From the NCBI RefSeq assembly GCF_900110505.1, contig NZ_FODZ01000004.1, positions 312,143-376,142 of the forward strand: a stretch of DNA of 64,000 nucleotides, read 5' to 3'. The notes under the pieces were generated by a model. The model was not told the origin of the DNA and searched no databases. It saw nothing but the letters and a program-made list of their open reading frames with translations. This DNA comes from Luteibacter sp. UNC138MFCol5.1. Lineage in GTDB: Bacteria; Pseudomonadota; Gammaproteobacteria; Xanthomonadales; Rhodanobacteraceae. Positions 46,299 to 54,996 of the stretch are shown in pieces. Position 1 is the stretch's first letter. Every line of letters begins with the position of its first letter. Position numbers and translations under genes: made by a program.

Positions 46299-47036
46299 AT
46301 GACCAGACTGAACATCAAAGACGACGCGCAGCGCATTTTCGACGCGCTCGCACTCGGCGGCATCGCGATCATTCCCAACGACGCGGGGTACGCGATGATG
46401 GGTGGCTCGGCGGAGGCGATCCGCCGCATCTTCGTGGCGAAGGGCCGCGGCGAGCACAAGCGCAACGCGATGATGTGCTCGATGGAGATGCAGCGGGAGC
46501 TCCACGTGCTCGACGCGCGCTGCCAGGACATGATCGAGATCATCACGCAGGACTACAACCTCACGCTTGGCGCCGTGGCGGCATTCCGCCCCGAGCACCC
46601 GATGCTGGCGAAGCTCGATCCCGTCACGCTCGCGGCGAGCACCGGCAAGGGCACGCTGGGCATGCTGCTAAACGCCGGGAAGCTCTTCGACGAAGTCTGC
46701 CGCCTCTCCCGCGAGGCGGGCCTGCCGATCTTCGGCTCGTCGGCCAATCTCACGGGCACGGGCCCGCGCTTCCGCGTCGAGGACATTCCGCAGGAACTGA
46801 TCGACATCGCGGACGTGGTGATCGATTACGGCCTGCGCAAATACCACACCTACCAGCGCTCCGCGACGATCCTGCGCTTCGGCAACGGCAACGTGGAGGC
46901 CGTGCGCATCGGCTCGTGCTACGAGCTGATCTGCGACGTGCTGAAGCGACACTTCGACGTCGAACTCCCCGCCGATCCGGGCCGCGCGGCCAACGCGTCG
47001 GGCCATCTCGAAGAATTCGCCTTCAGGACGGCCTGA
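46299..47036 (+). CDS. Divergent Sua5/YciO/YrdC family protein
   Basis: The 245-residue protein starts at ATG 46299, preceded by GAAGG. It has the YrdC fold pattern: GGIAIIPNDAGYAMMG in place of the usual PTET-YGL strand, AKGRGEHKRNAMM as the KxR-like loop, and SSANLTGTGP as the late SAN-S-G motif. The usual TIGIR-P strand is replaced by GTLGMLLNAG, so it is divergent from threonylcarbamoyl-AMP synthase. It lacks the Sua5 C-terminal domain. Its place inside a catabolic operon, between a symporter and an acyl-CoA ligase, suggests a specialised adenylation or nucleotide-related role instead of tRNA modification. That is inference. Confidence 0.78.
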   Translation: MTRLNIKDDAQRIFDALALGGIAIIPNDAGYAMMGGSAEAIRRIFVAKGRGEHKRNAMMCSMEMQRELHVLDARCQDMIEIITQDYNLTLGAVAAFRPEHPMLAKLDPVTLAASTGKGTLGMLLNAGKLFDEVCRLSREAGLPIFGSSANLTGTGPRFRVEDIPQELIDIADVVIDYGLRKYHTYQRSATILRFGNGNVEAVRIGSCYELICDVLKRHFDVELPADPGRAANASGHLEEFAFRTA

Positions 47037-47056
47037 AGGCCGCGAGGTACATCGTC

Positions 47057-48694
47057 ATGCTTGGCCTGATGCAAGACCAACCCCTCCTGATCTCGTCGCT
47101 GATCGAGTTCGCCAGCCGCCAGCACGGCGACACCGAAATCGTTTCGCGGCGGGTGGAAGGCGACATCCACCGGACCACCTGGCGCGCGGTCGCGTCGCGC
47201 TCGCGGCAGGTCGCCAATGCGATCGAAGCGGACTACCTCGCCTTCAGCGAGCGCGTCGCCACCCTGGCCTGGAACGGCTACCGACACCTCGAGCTCTACT
47301 ACGGCGTCAGCGGTTCCGGCCGCGTGCTGCACACGATCAACCCGCGCCTGCACCCCGACCAGATCGCGTGGATCGTCAACCATGCGGAAGACCGGATCCT
47401 CTGCTTCGACCTCACGTTCCTGCCGATCGTCCAGGCCATGCACGCGCAATGCCCCACCGTCGGACGTTGGGTGGCGCTGTGCGACGCCGACGCCCTGCCC
47501 GCCGGCACGGGTATCCCGGACCTGGTGAGCTACGAGGCGTGGATCGCGGAACATGGGGCCACCTACGACTGGCCGGAGTTCGACGAGAACACGGCGTCGA
47601 GCCTGTGCTACACGAGCGGCACGACGGGCAACCCGAAGGGCGTGGTCTACAGCCATCGCTCGACGCTGTTGCATGCGTACGCCGTGAGCCTGCCGGACGC
47701 CATGTGCCTCTCGGCGCGCGACACGGTGCTTCCGGTGGTGCCGATGTTCCACGTCAACGCCTGGGGCCTGCCGTACTCGTGCGCGCTCGCCGGCGCGAAG
47801 CTCGTGCTTCCCGGACCCGCGCTCGACGGCGCGTCGATCTACGAACTGATCGAGTCGGAACAGGTCACGTTCGCCGGTGGCGTCCCGACGATCTGGCAAA
47901 CGCTGCTCGACCACCTGCACGGCCACTGGCTGAAGTTCTCCTCGCTCCGTCGCACGGTCATCGGCGGCTCGGCCTGCCCGCCGGCGATGATCGACGCCTT
48001 CCAGACCGAATTCGATGTCGAGGTGTTGCACGCGTGGGGCATGACGGAGCTGTCGCCGCTCGGCACGATCTGCACGCTGAAGAGCCACCAGCTCGACCTG
48101 CCGGCGCACGAACAGGCCACGCTTCGGGCGAAACAGGGCCGAGCCATCTTCGGTATCGACATGGGCATCCTCGACGAGGAGGGCCGCGCTCTACCGTGGG
48201 ACGGGAAGACCGGCGGCGAGCTGGTGGTCCGCGGCCCGTGGGTCGCGAAGGACTATTTCGACAGCGAGGCCGGGTCGCCGCTCGTGCGCGACGCGCAAGG
48301 CCGCGAGTGGTTCCCCACGGGCGACGTGGCGACGATCGACGCCGACGGCTTCATGCAGATCACCGACCGCAGCAAGGACCTCGTGAAGTCCGGCGGCGAG
48401 TGGATCAGCTCGATCGACATCGAAAACATCGCGGTCGCGCATCCGGACATCTCCCTGGCCGCCTGCATCGGCATACCGCATCCGAAGTGGGACGAACGTC
48501 CCATCGTCGTCGCGGTCAGGCGCCCCGGCAGCGTGGTGTCTCGGGAAGACCTGCTGGCCTTCTACGCCGGCAAGACGGCGAAGTGGCAGATCCCCGACGA
48601 CGTCGTCTTCCTCGACACGATCCCGCTCGGCGCCACCGGAAAGGTGATGAAGGGCAAGCTGCGTGAGCAGCTGAAGGACTACCGCCTGCCGTAA
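47057..48694 (+). CDS. AMP-forming acyl-CoA synthetase (medium/long-chain type)
   Basis: The 545-residue enzyme belongs to the ANL superfamily. It has the P-loop motif [72 protein letters not shown], and the C-terminal catalytic lysine in [13 protein letters not shown]. It activates a carboxylic acid to its CoA thioester through an acyl-AMP. It is most like AlkK-type medium-chain ligases. It lies 20 bases after the YrdC-like gene and so is co-transcribed. In context it could activate an acid released by the lyase. Confidence 0.88.
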   Translation: MLGLMQDQPLLISSLIEFASRQHGDTEIVSRRVEGDIHRTTWRAVASRSRQVANAIEADYLAFSERVATLAWNGYRHLELYYGVSGSGRVLHTINPRLHPDQIAWIVNHAEDRILCFDLTFLPIVQAMHAQCPTVGRWVALCDADALPAGTGIPDLVSYEAWIAEHGATYDWPEFDENTASSLCYTSGTTGNPKGVVYSHRSTLLHAYAVSLPDAMCLSARDTVLPVVPMFHVNAWGLPYSCALAGAKLVLPGPALDGASIYELIESEQVTFAGGVPTIWQTLLDHLHGHWLKFSSLRRTVIGGSACPPAMIDAFQTEFDVEVLHAWGMTELSPLGTICTLKSHQLDLPAHEQATLRAKQGRAIFGIDMGILDEEGRALPWDGKTGGELVVRGPWVAKDYFDSEAGSPLVRDAQGREWFPTGDVATIDADGFMQITDRSKDLVKSGGEWISSIDIENIAVAHPDISLAACIGIPHPKWDERPIVVAVRRPGSVVSREDLLAFYAGKTAKWQIPDDVVFLDTIPLGATGKVMKGKLREQLKDYRLP

Positions 48695-48884
48695 CACCGG
48701 TTCGCCATGGGGAGGTGGCGAGCCGCATCCCAAACCGTCGTGAGTACACATCCGAATCGTCCCAGGGCCAGCAAGGGAAATCGCTGGAGGGGCGGGTCAT
48801 GCCCGCCGCGGGCGATTCCGGGCACGACGCGCCTGCCGATCGCGAACTCCTCCCGTATCCATCCATCGCAGAGATAGGGGTGTC

Positions 48885-50768
48885 ATGAACAACCGCACTT
48901 GGGCCGTCGCGGCCGCACTGGCCGGCAGCGCCGCATCGGGGCATGCCGCCGAATTCAGGCTGACCGATGGCGTCACGGCGAGCGTTCGCACGGTCGCCAC
49001 GCTCGGGACGATCGTCCGCACGTCCGATCCGGCTCCGTCGACCTACGCCCTGATTCCATCGACCGCGGTGCCCGGCGCGCGGCCGGGCCAGCTCGTCGGC
49101 CAGACCGGCGGCTCCGACCTGAACTTCAGGAAGGGACACGCCGTGAGCACGCTGCTCAAGGCGATGGTCGACATCGACGTCCATGGAAAGACCTCGGGCG
49201 TCTTCGTCCGGCTCGACGGCTGGCACGACTTCACGCTCGGTCACACCGACGCGCGCTACGGCAACAATCCGAATGGCTTCACGCCGGACCGGCCGCTGTC
49301 GGATCGCGGCTTCGCACCCGACGCGAAGTTCAGCAACGTGCGGGCCCGCGACGCCTACGCGTACTGGCGCTTCGACGGCGCCGGCGACACGCGCGGCGAT
49401 CTTCGCATCGGCCGGCAGGTGCTCGGGTGGGGCGCGTCGCAGTTCTTCACCGGCGGCATCGGTGCCGTGACCAACCCGTACGACACCGCGGCCCAGGTAC
49501 GGCCAGGCGCCCTGCCCCAGGAAGCCAGGGTACCTATCGGCATGGTCAGCCTGAGCCTCGCCTTCGGCAAGGACTGGGGCGTGGACGCCTACGTGCCCTA
49601 CGAATTCCGGCCCGCGAACATTCCCGGATGCGGCACCTTCTTCGACGCCGCGTCGGTGATCCCGCAGGGTTGCAACATCGTCGGTCCCTTCGGCGCACCG
49701 CTGCCCGGTACGCCACTGGCGACGCCGGACACGCTGACCGAGCGCGCGCTGCTCGCCAACGGCTACTACCTGCATCGCGACGACCAGCGCCAACCGAACG
49801 GATCGGGGCAATACGGTGTGTCGGTCCGCTACACCGTCGCCGACTGGGCCACCGATTTCCGCGCCTACGCCGCGCGTTCCGACAACACCTTGCGCAACGT
49901 GTACAGCCTGACGATCGAGAACGTGAACGGCGCGACGCTGCCCGCAGGCATCCCCGGCGCCCTGGCCCGGCTCACCGATCCGAACGGCCTCAAGTACGGT
50001 CTCGTCTACCCCAAGGGCGTGCACGTCTACGGGGTGAGCTTCGATACGAAGTTCGCACCGACGGCGAAACTCTATGGCGAGGTCGCGTATCGCAAGGACC
50101 AGCCGATCGGCTACAGCCCGATCGATCTCCTGCTCGCCGGCTTGCTGCGCTCGCCGACGTCGATCCTCGAAGAGCAGCGCAAGATCCTTTCGGTGCCTGC
50201 GGGACAGACCTTCGAAGGTTACGACCGGCATCCGGTGCTCACCGCGAACCTCGGCGGCAGCAAGCTGTTTCCGAAGGTGCTCGGCGCGGACAGCGTCGGC
50301 CTCGCGGCCGAGATCGGCTACAGCCACGTCAGCACGCTCCCCGACCCCGCGGTATTCCGCTACGGCCGCGGACTCGCCTACGGTGGCGCGCCGTACTACG
50401 TCGGCGACAAGCTCACCGCATGCACCGAAACCCTTCCCGGCGTCAACGGCGTGACGGGCAAGACGTGCAGGTACGAAGGCTACGTGTCGACGAACGCGTG
50501 GGGCCTGCGTGGAAGGGCGTCGGCCACCTACGGCAACGCCGTCCTCGGTGGCGATCTCACACTCTCGCTGACGCTCGCCAAGGACATCAGGGGCTACTCG
50601 TACGACAGCACCTTCGTCGAAGGCCGCATGCTCGCGCGCACCGGCCTCCGGATCGACTGGGGCAAACGCTACTTCGTCGAAACGGCGTTCTCGCGCCTGT
50701 TCGGTGGCAGGTACAACCTGCTGGCGGATCGCAGCAACGTGTCCTTCGTCGGCGGGCTCAGTTTCTGA
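48885..50768 (+). CDS. DUF1302 family outer-membrane protein
   Basis: The 627-residue protein has a signal peptide (AVAAALAGSAASGHAAEF). A predominantly beta-stranded body follows, with alternating aromatic strands (for example AYWRFDGAG, LRIGRQVLGWGASQFF, YGVSVRYTVADWATDFRAY) and a terminal Phe (VGGLSF). This matches the DUF1302 family, whose members are probable outer-membrane channels often linked to hydrophobic acid or steroid use. It closes the organic-acid cluster, 190 bases after the CoA ligase, and may admit the substrate. Its last 11 bases overlap the convergent ATP-grasp gene. Confidence 0.85.
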   Translation: MNNRTWAVAAALAGSAASGHAAEFRLTDGVTASVRTVATLGTIVRTSDPAPSTYALIPSTAVPGARPGQLVGQTGGSDLNFRKGHAVSTLLKAMVDIDVHGKTSGVFVRLDGWHDFTLGHTDARYGNNPNGFTPDRPLSDRGFAPDAKFSNVRARDAYAYWRFDGAGDTRGDLRIGRQVLGWGASQFFTGGIGAVTNPYDTAAQVRPGALPQEARVPIGMVSLSLAFGKDWGVDAYVPYEFRPANIPGCGTFFDAASVIPQGCNIVGPFGAPLPGTPLATPDTLTERALLANGYYLHRDDQRQPNGSGQYGVSVRYTVADWATDFRAYAARSDNTLRNVYSLTIENVNGATLPAGIPGALARLTDPNGLKYGLVYPKGVHVYGVSFDTKFAPTAKLYGEVAYRKDQPIGYSPIDLLLAGLLRSPTSILEEQRKILSVPAGQTFEGYDRHPVLTANLGGSKLFPKVLGADSVGLAAEIGYSHVSTLPDPAVFRYGRGLAYGGAPYYVGDKLTACTETLPGVNGVTGKTCRYEGYVSTNAWGLRGRASATYGNAVLGGDLTLSLTLAKDIRGYSYDSTFVEGRMLARTGLRIDWGKRYFVETAFSRLFGGRYNLLADRSNVSFVGGLSF

Positions 50769-51984
50769 CGGCCCGCGGACCGAGCCGTCGCAAGGCGGCC
50801 CTCACCGCCGCGGAGCGACGTCGTAGCATGGCGGTCAGCCCGTGCAGCGCGGGCTTGGGATCGTCCATGCGGAAGACGTGGAAGTCGGCCGACAGCCATT
50901 GCAGCGCGATGTGCGCGAGCGAATCGGCGCGCTGGCCTCGCGCACGCCGGACAGAGGCCAGGTCGTGGTGCAGGTCGACGCAGAGTTTCCCTTCGGCATA
51001 GTCACGGGAGGCCTTCGCCACCGGCAGGCCTTGCGCGTCGTGCCAGGCCATGTCGCACACGTTCACGCCCCGGCGCGCGGCGAACTCCACGTACGTCCAT
51101 GCCCGCGTGTTCACCTCGAGGATGCGGAACGCGCCGTCGCGCGGGTCGCGCTTGAATTCGGCGCTGAAGATGCCGCGATAATCCAGTCCGTCGAGCAGAC
51201 GGCGCACATGCCGCACCGCGTCGCCCACCTCGACGAGCGGCACCGACGCCGAGCACGAGCTGTTGCCGAAATCCGGGGGCGACATGCGCCGGCGGCGCCG
51301 CGCGAAGAGGCCCGCATAGCGCCCATGCGCGTCGCGGAAGCCGTCCACGAAGAAGTGTTCCGTCGCGGGGCCGGGCACGTACTCCTGCGCCATCACGGAG
51401 AAGCCCTGCGCGTGGAAACGCGCCCAGGCCTCCGCCATCGCGACACGACTGTCGACCCAGACGCCCTTCACACCGGTCACGTCGCTGAACTTCTGCGAGT
51501 TAACGGGCTTGATGAAGACCCGGTCCAGCCGCTCGAACGGAACGGCCTCGACATCGTCCAGCGAGGACAGGCGATAGGTGCGCGGGTGCGGCACGCGGAT
51601 CGCGGCCAGGTAACCGGCGAACACGGACTTGTCCTGCAGCAGCTCCTGCGTGGCGCGGGTCGAGGTGGACACGAGGAATCGGGAACCGAGGTCGGTCGAT
51701 GGCAGGTCGGCCAGCCACATGGCGGCATCGTCGGCGCCGGGAATGATCACGGCGCGCTCGAGCGGCATCGCCCGCAGCGCGTCGAGCGCCTGCGGCCCGG
51801 GACGCCCGTCCCACGGCATGCCCGGCGTCGGCCGGTACCAGCGCGAATGGACCACCAGGTCGTCGGGCGGGCACGCCACATACGCCGGAATTCCTGCGAG
51901 CGCGACGCTTCGCAGGATGCCCAGCGCGGTCGGGCCGCGCCCCATCACGATAGCCGGTACCCTGCCGGTTCCGACGTTGTCCAT
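50758..51984 (-). CDS. ATP-grasp ligase-like protein
   Basis: The start is ATG 51984, behind a GGAGGCAGGCG ribosome-binding site. The 408-residue protein begins with a Rossmann-like segment (VPAIVMGRGPTALGILRSVAL). An ATP-grasp fold follows: FIKPVNSQKF, MAQEYVPGPATEHFFVDGF, and the metal-binding FSAEFKRDP...RILEVNTRAW pair of Glu/Asn. It resembles stand-alone carboxylate-amine ligases, which build small peptides or modified amino acids, but I cannot name the substrate. There is no partner gene; both neighbours are convergent or divergent. Confidence 0.75.
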   Translation of the reverse strand: MDNVGTGRVPAIVMGRGPTALGILRSVALAGIPAYVACPPDDLVVHSRWYRPTPGMPWDGRPGPQALDALRAMPLERAVIIPGADDAAMWLADLPSTDLGSRFLVSTSTRATQELLQDKSVFAGYLAAIRVPHPRTYRLSSLDDVEAVPFERLDRVFIKPVNSQKFSDVTGVKGVWVDSRVAMAEAWARFHAQGFSVMAQEYVPGPATEHFFVDGFRDAHGRYAGLFARRRRRMSPPDFGNSSCSASVPLVEVGDAVRHVRRLLDGLDYRGIFSAEFKRDPRDGAFRILEVNTRAWTYVEFAARRGVNVCDMAWHDAQGLPVAKASRDYAEGKLCVDLHHDLASVRRARGQRADSLAHIALQWLSADFHVFRMDDPKPALHGLTAMLRRRSAAVRAALRRLGPRAVRN

Positions 51985-52127
51985 CGCCTGCCTCCGATGG
52001 GACGGCGACGATCGGCCGTCCTCGCGGCCAGTAGAGCCCATCGCCCACGCGCGTGCCATTCGGTCGAACGGTCTATGCGGTTCGCGCGCCGTCGTCGACC
52101 GCCCTCCCGCATGGACCGAGGACGTGG

Positions 52128-52147
52128 ACCCCGGCGTGCGCCGGGGT
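52128..52147. repeat. REP-like palindrome 1
   Basis: Arms ACCCCGGCG and CGCCGGGGT form a perfect inverted repeat. The form resembles the short GC-rich intergenic palindromes (REP type) common in proteobacterial genomes. A related palindrome lies 36 bases to the right. Confidence 0.5.
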
Positions 52148-52183
52148 GACGGGTTCACGCAGGCGCTCACACCCCCTCACGTC

Positions 52184-52203
52184 GCACCGGCGCACGCCGG
52201 TGC
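52184..52203. repeat. REP-like palindrome 2
   Basis: Arms GCACCGGCG and CGCCGGTGC form a perfect inverted repeat that shares the CCGGCG/CGCCGG core with the first palindrome. The two look like a REP doublet. Confidence 0.5.
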
Positions 52204-52337
52204 CCACGGCGAGGCGATCGGTCGTCGCGACACCGCACACGCACGAACACGTGCCAGCGGGCCGCGGAAGGCATCGCATTTATGCAATAGAACCGGGGCG
52301 ACAAGCGCTAAGTTGGCGGCATTCCCTGGAGATGCCC

Positions 52338-53042
52338 ATGTTCGTCATCCGTCACGCCGCCGACCGCGGCCATGCCAACCATGGCTGGCTCGATTCCCAT
52401 CACAGCTTCTCGTTCGCAGATTACCGCGACGAGGACCACGTCCATTTCGGCCCGCTGCGTGTCATCAACGAGGACCGCGTGGCGCCTGGCGCGGGCTTCG
52501 GCACGCACTCGCACCGCGACATGGAAATCATCAGCTACGTGCTCGAGGGCGAGCTGGCCCATACCGACTCGATGGGCAACAAGGTCGTTATCCGGCCCGG
52601 CGAGGTGCAGATCATGTCCGCGGGAACCGGCGTGACGCACTCCGAGGAGAACCACGCCAGCACCGTGACGCACTTTCTGCAGATCTGGATCATCCCGAAC
52701 CGGTTGCACCTGAAGCCGGGCTACCAGCAGACCTTCTTCCCGGACGCCGAGAAGCGCGGCAAGCTGCGCCTCGTCGCGAGCGAGCGCGGCGAGCACGGTT
52801 CGGTGACGGTCAACCAGGACGTGCGCCTGTACGCCGGGCTGTTCGGCCCCGACGAGTCGGCGCACCACACGATCGATTTCGAGCGCATCGTCTACGTGCA
52901 CGTGGTCCGTGGCACGGTGCACGTGAACGGCCATCCGCTCAACGCGGGCGACGCGGCGAAGATCACCGGCGAGAACCGCGTCGAGTTGAGCGACGGCGTC
53001 GACGGCGAAGTGCTTCTCTTCGACATGGCGCCACTGGACTGA
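52338..53042 (+). CDS. Pirin family protein
   Basis: The 234-residue protein starts at ATG 52338, with GGAG six bases upstream. An ATG six bases earlier is possible but too close to that site. Two cupin domains are visible. The metal-site residues are in FGTHSHRDMEIISYVLEGE and GTGVTHSEEN. The N-terminal DRGHANHGWLDSHHSFSF is the family signature. Pirins bind iron; bacterial members can act as quercetinases or as regulators of metabolism. No nearby gene indicates which applies. Confidence 0.92.
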   Translation: MFVIRHAADRGHANHGWLDSHHSFSFADYRDEDHVHFGPLRVINEDRVAPGAGFGTHSHRDMEIISYVLEGELAHTDSMGNKVVIRPGEVQIMSAGTGVTHSEENHASTVTHFLQIWIIPNRLHLKPGYQQTFFPDAEKRGKLRLVASERGEHGSVTVNQDVRLYAGLFGPDESAHHTIDFERIVYVHVVRGTVHVNGHPLNAGDAAKITGENRVELSDGVDGEVLLFDMAPLD

Positions 53043-53059
53043 CCGTACGGTGACATGCC

Positions 53060-54364
53060 TCAGGGTGCGGCGGCCGACACCCGCCAGACCGTGTTGCCCA
53101 CATCGTCGGCGACCAGGAGCGCGCCGTCCTTGTCCAGCACCACGCCGACCGGTGCGCCGTAGAGTTCGGACTCGTCGCTCGAATGGAAGCCGGTCACCAC
53201 CGTTTGCGGCTTCCCTGCGGGCTTGCCGTCACGGAACGGGACGAACACGACTTCGTATCCGCTGAGCGGCGAGCGGTTCCAGCTGCCGTGCTCGCTGACG
53301 AACGCACCTTCCTGAAACTGCGCCGGCAGCGCGTTCTGCCGGGTCAGGAGGAAACCGAGCGCCGCCACGTGCGATCCCAGCGCGTAATCGGGCCGGATGG
53401 CCTTCCTGACCAGATCCGGCCGCTGCGGTGTCACGCGCGTATCGACATGCTGCCCGTAGTAACTGTAAGGCCAGCCGTAGAAACCGCCTTCGGTGACCGA
53501 GGTCATGTAATCGGGCACGAGGTCGCCGCCGATCTCGTCCCGTTCGTTCGCGATGGCCCAGAGGGTGTTCGTCGACGGGTTCCATTGCAGGCCCGTCGGA
53601 TTGCGGATGCCCGAGGCATAGATGCGGCTGCCGCCCGTCGCGACATCCACCTCCAGCACCGCCGCGCGGCGGTACTCCACCTCCAGACCGTTCTCGGTGA
53701 CGTTGCTGTTCGAGCCGACGCCCACGTAGAGCTTCGTACCGTCGGGGTTCGCTTCCAGCGCCTTGGTCCAGTGGTGGTTGATCGTCGAAGGCAGATCGGC
53801 GAACTCGACGCCGGGCGCCGTGATGCGCGTCTGGCCTTTCTCGTACGGGAACCTGACGATCGCATCGGTATTCGCGACATAAAGCGAATCGCCGATGAGC
53901 TGCACGCCGAACGGCGAATGCAGGTTCTCGAGAAAGACGTGCTTCTCCCATGGGCCACTTCCGCTCCTGCGCAGGAGCGTGATGCGGTCCCCGCCCTTGG
54001 CGGCCTTGCCCGACTCGCTCTTGGCCAGGGCCGCCAGCAACTGCTTCGGCGTGGTGACGGCTTCCTCGCCCGGGCTGTTGGCTTCGACGACGAGGACGTC
54101 GCCGTTGGGCAAGGTCAGGAGCTGGCGCGGATGCTTCAGGCCATCGGCGATCTTCTCGATCGAGAGGCCCGCCGCCACCGAAGGCGCCGCGCCCTGCTTC
54201 CAGCCCACGAAATCCGGCACCTGGATGGGCGGCAAGAGAAAAAGCTTCGCTTTCGGCAGCGACGGTTCCGCGCCGGACTGCTGCACCGGCTCCAGCGACG
54301 CCTTGTCGCCGCAGGCGCTCAGGAGCACGGCGCAGGTCACGGTGAGCATCGTGGCCTTACGCAT
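53060..54364 (-). CDS. PQQ-dependent sugar dehydrogenase-like lipoprotein
   Basis: The start at ATG 54364 gives 434 residues. They begin with a lipoprotein signal whose lipobox is LLSAC, so the protein is membrane-anchored and faces the periplasm. The body is a six-bladed beta-propeller of the glucose/sorbosone dehydrogenase type (SIEKIADGLKHPRQLLTLPNG, LYVGVGSNSN, ASGIRNPTGLQWNP, FVSEHGSWNRS). It overlaps the upstream DUF2231 gene by eight bases, so the pair is co-transcribed; this pairing fits an electron-transfer partner in the membrane. PQQ use is assumed from the family. Confidence 0.87.
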   Translation of the reverse strand: MRKATMLTVTCAVLLSACGDKASLEPVQQSGAEPSLPKAKLFLLPPIQVPDFVGWKQGAAPSVAAGLSIEKIADGLKHPRQLLTLPNGDVLVVEANSPGEEAVTTPKQLLAALAKSESGKAAKGGDRITLLRRSGSGPWEKHVFLENLHSPFGVQLIGDSLYVANTDAIVRFPYEKGQTRITAPGVEFADLPSTINHHWTKALEANPDGTKLYVGVGSNSNVTENGLEVEYRRAAVLEVDVATGGSRIYASGIRNPTGLQWNPSTNTLWAIANERDEIGGDLVPDYMTSVTEGGFYGWPYSYYGQHVDTRVTPQRPDLVRKAIRPDYALGSHVAALGFLLTRQNALPAQFQEGAFVSEHGSWNRSPLSGYEVVFVPFRDGKPAGKPQTVVTGFHSSDESELYGAPVGVVLDKDGALLVADDVGNTVWRVSAAAP

Positions 54365-54800
54365 GCGCGGTCTCCCGCTGGGTACCGCCACGCGTGGCGA
54401 TGACGACGTGACCGGCGGCGATCGGCAGCACGGTCAGCACCGACAGCCACACACCGGCCGGGACGATCGCATAGGCGTCGCGCGTATGGACGAGGGCGTT
54501 GAACACCGCGACCACGATCGCCACGAGGTTGAGCCAGAAGTCGAGCCGATCCGCAGGGGTGCTGATCCGGCGCGACGTGATCCACACCTGCGTCAGGTTG
54601 ACGAGCCGCGGAACCACGGCGAAGACGAGCCCGAGCGACACCAGCCAGGCGGCTCCCCTCGCCCAGAGGATGGTGCCGGTCGCGGCATAGGTGGCATCGA
54701 AGATGAGCGCGCCGACGAAGAAGCCGAAGGGAATCGGATTCAGCACGCCGTAGACGGCGTTTGCCACCACCGACCGTCGTGGCGAAGCGGGATGCATCAT
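54357..54800 (-). CDS. DUF2231-type membrane protein
   Basis: The 147-residue protein from ATG 54800 has four membrane helices (PIPFGFFVGALIFDATYAA, GAAWLVSLGLVFAVVPRLV, FWLNLVAIVVAVFNALVHT, GVWLSVLTVLPIAAGHVVI). The helix pattern, with histidines near helix ends (LVHTRD, AGHVV), fits the DUF2231 family, which often accompanies periplasmic sugar dehydrogenases. It is translationally coupled to that lipoprotein gene. A haem- or quinone-linked role is plausible but inferred. Confidence 0.72.
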   Translation of the reverse strand: MMHPASPRRSVVANAVYGVLNPIPFGFFVGALIFDATYAATGTILWARGAAWLVSLGLVFAVVPRLVNLTQVWITSRRISTPADRLDFWLNLVAIVVAVFNALVHTRDAYAIVPAGVWLSVLTVLPIAAGHVVIATRGGTQRETAHA

Positions 54801-54996
54801 GGGCAGCGTCTCCGGCGAGGGAAAAACCAGCCCGTTGTGTAGCCCGCCGCTCGTGCAGACGATGTATGGACCCAACCGCCGAACATCACGTCGTAGGAGC
54901 GCGCCCTGCGCGCGACAGCTCTTCGCGAGGAGCCACAGGACTGTGGCCCCCATGTCGCGCGCCGGACTCGCTACCGGATCGCGGCAACCGCCATCG

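Larger units (their letters stand above)
51985..52337. other. Intergenic region between ATP-grasp and pirin genes
   Basis: This 353-base gap has no convincing gene. It contains a pair of GC-rich palindromes at 52128-52203 (listed as repeats) and presumably the promoters of the two divergent genes. A TATGCAATAGAA stretch near 52280 is the only AT-rich part upstream of the pirin gene. Confidence 0.5.
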
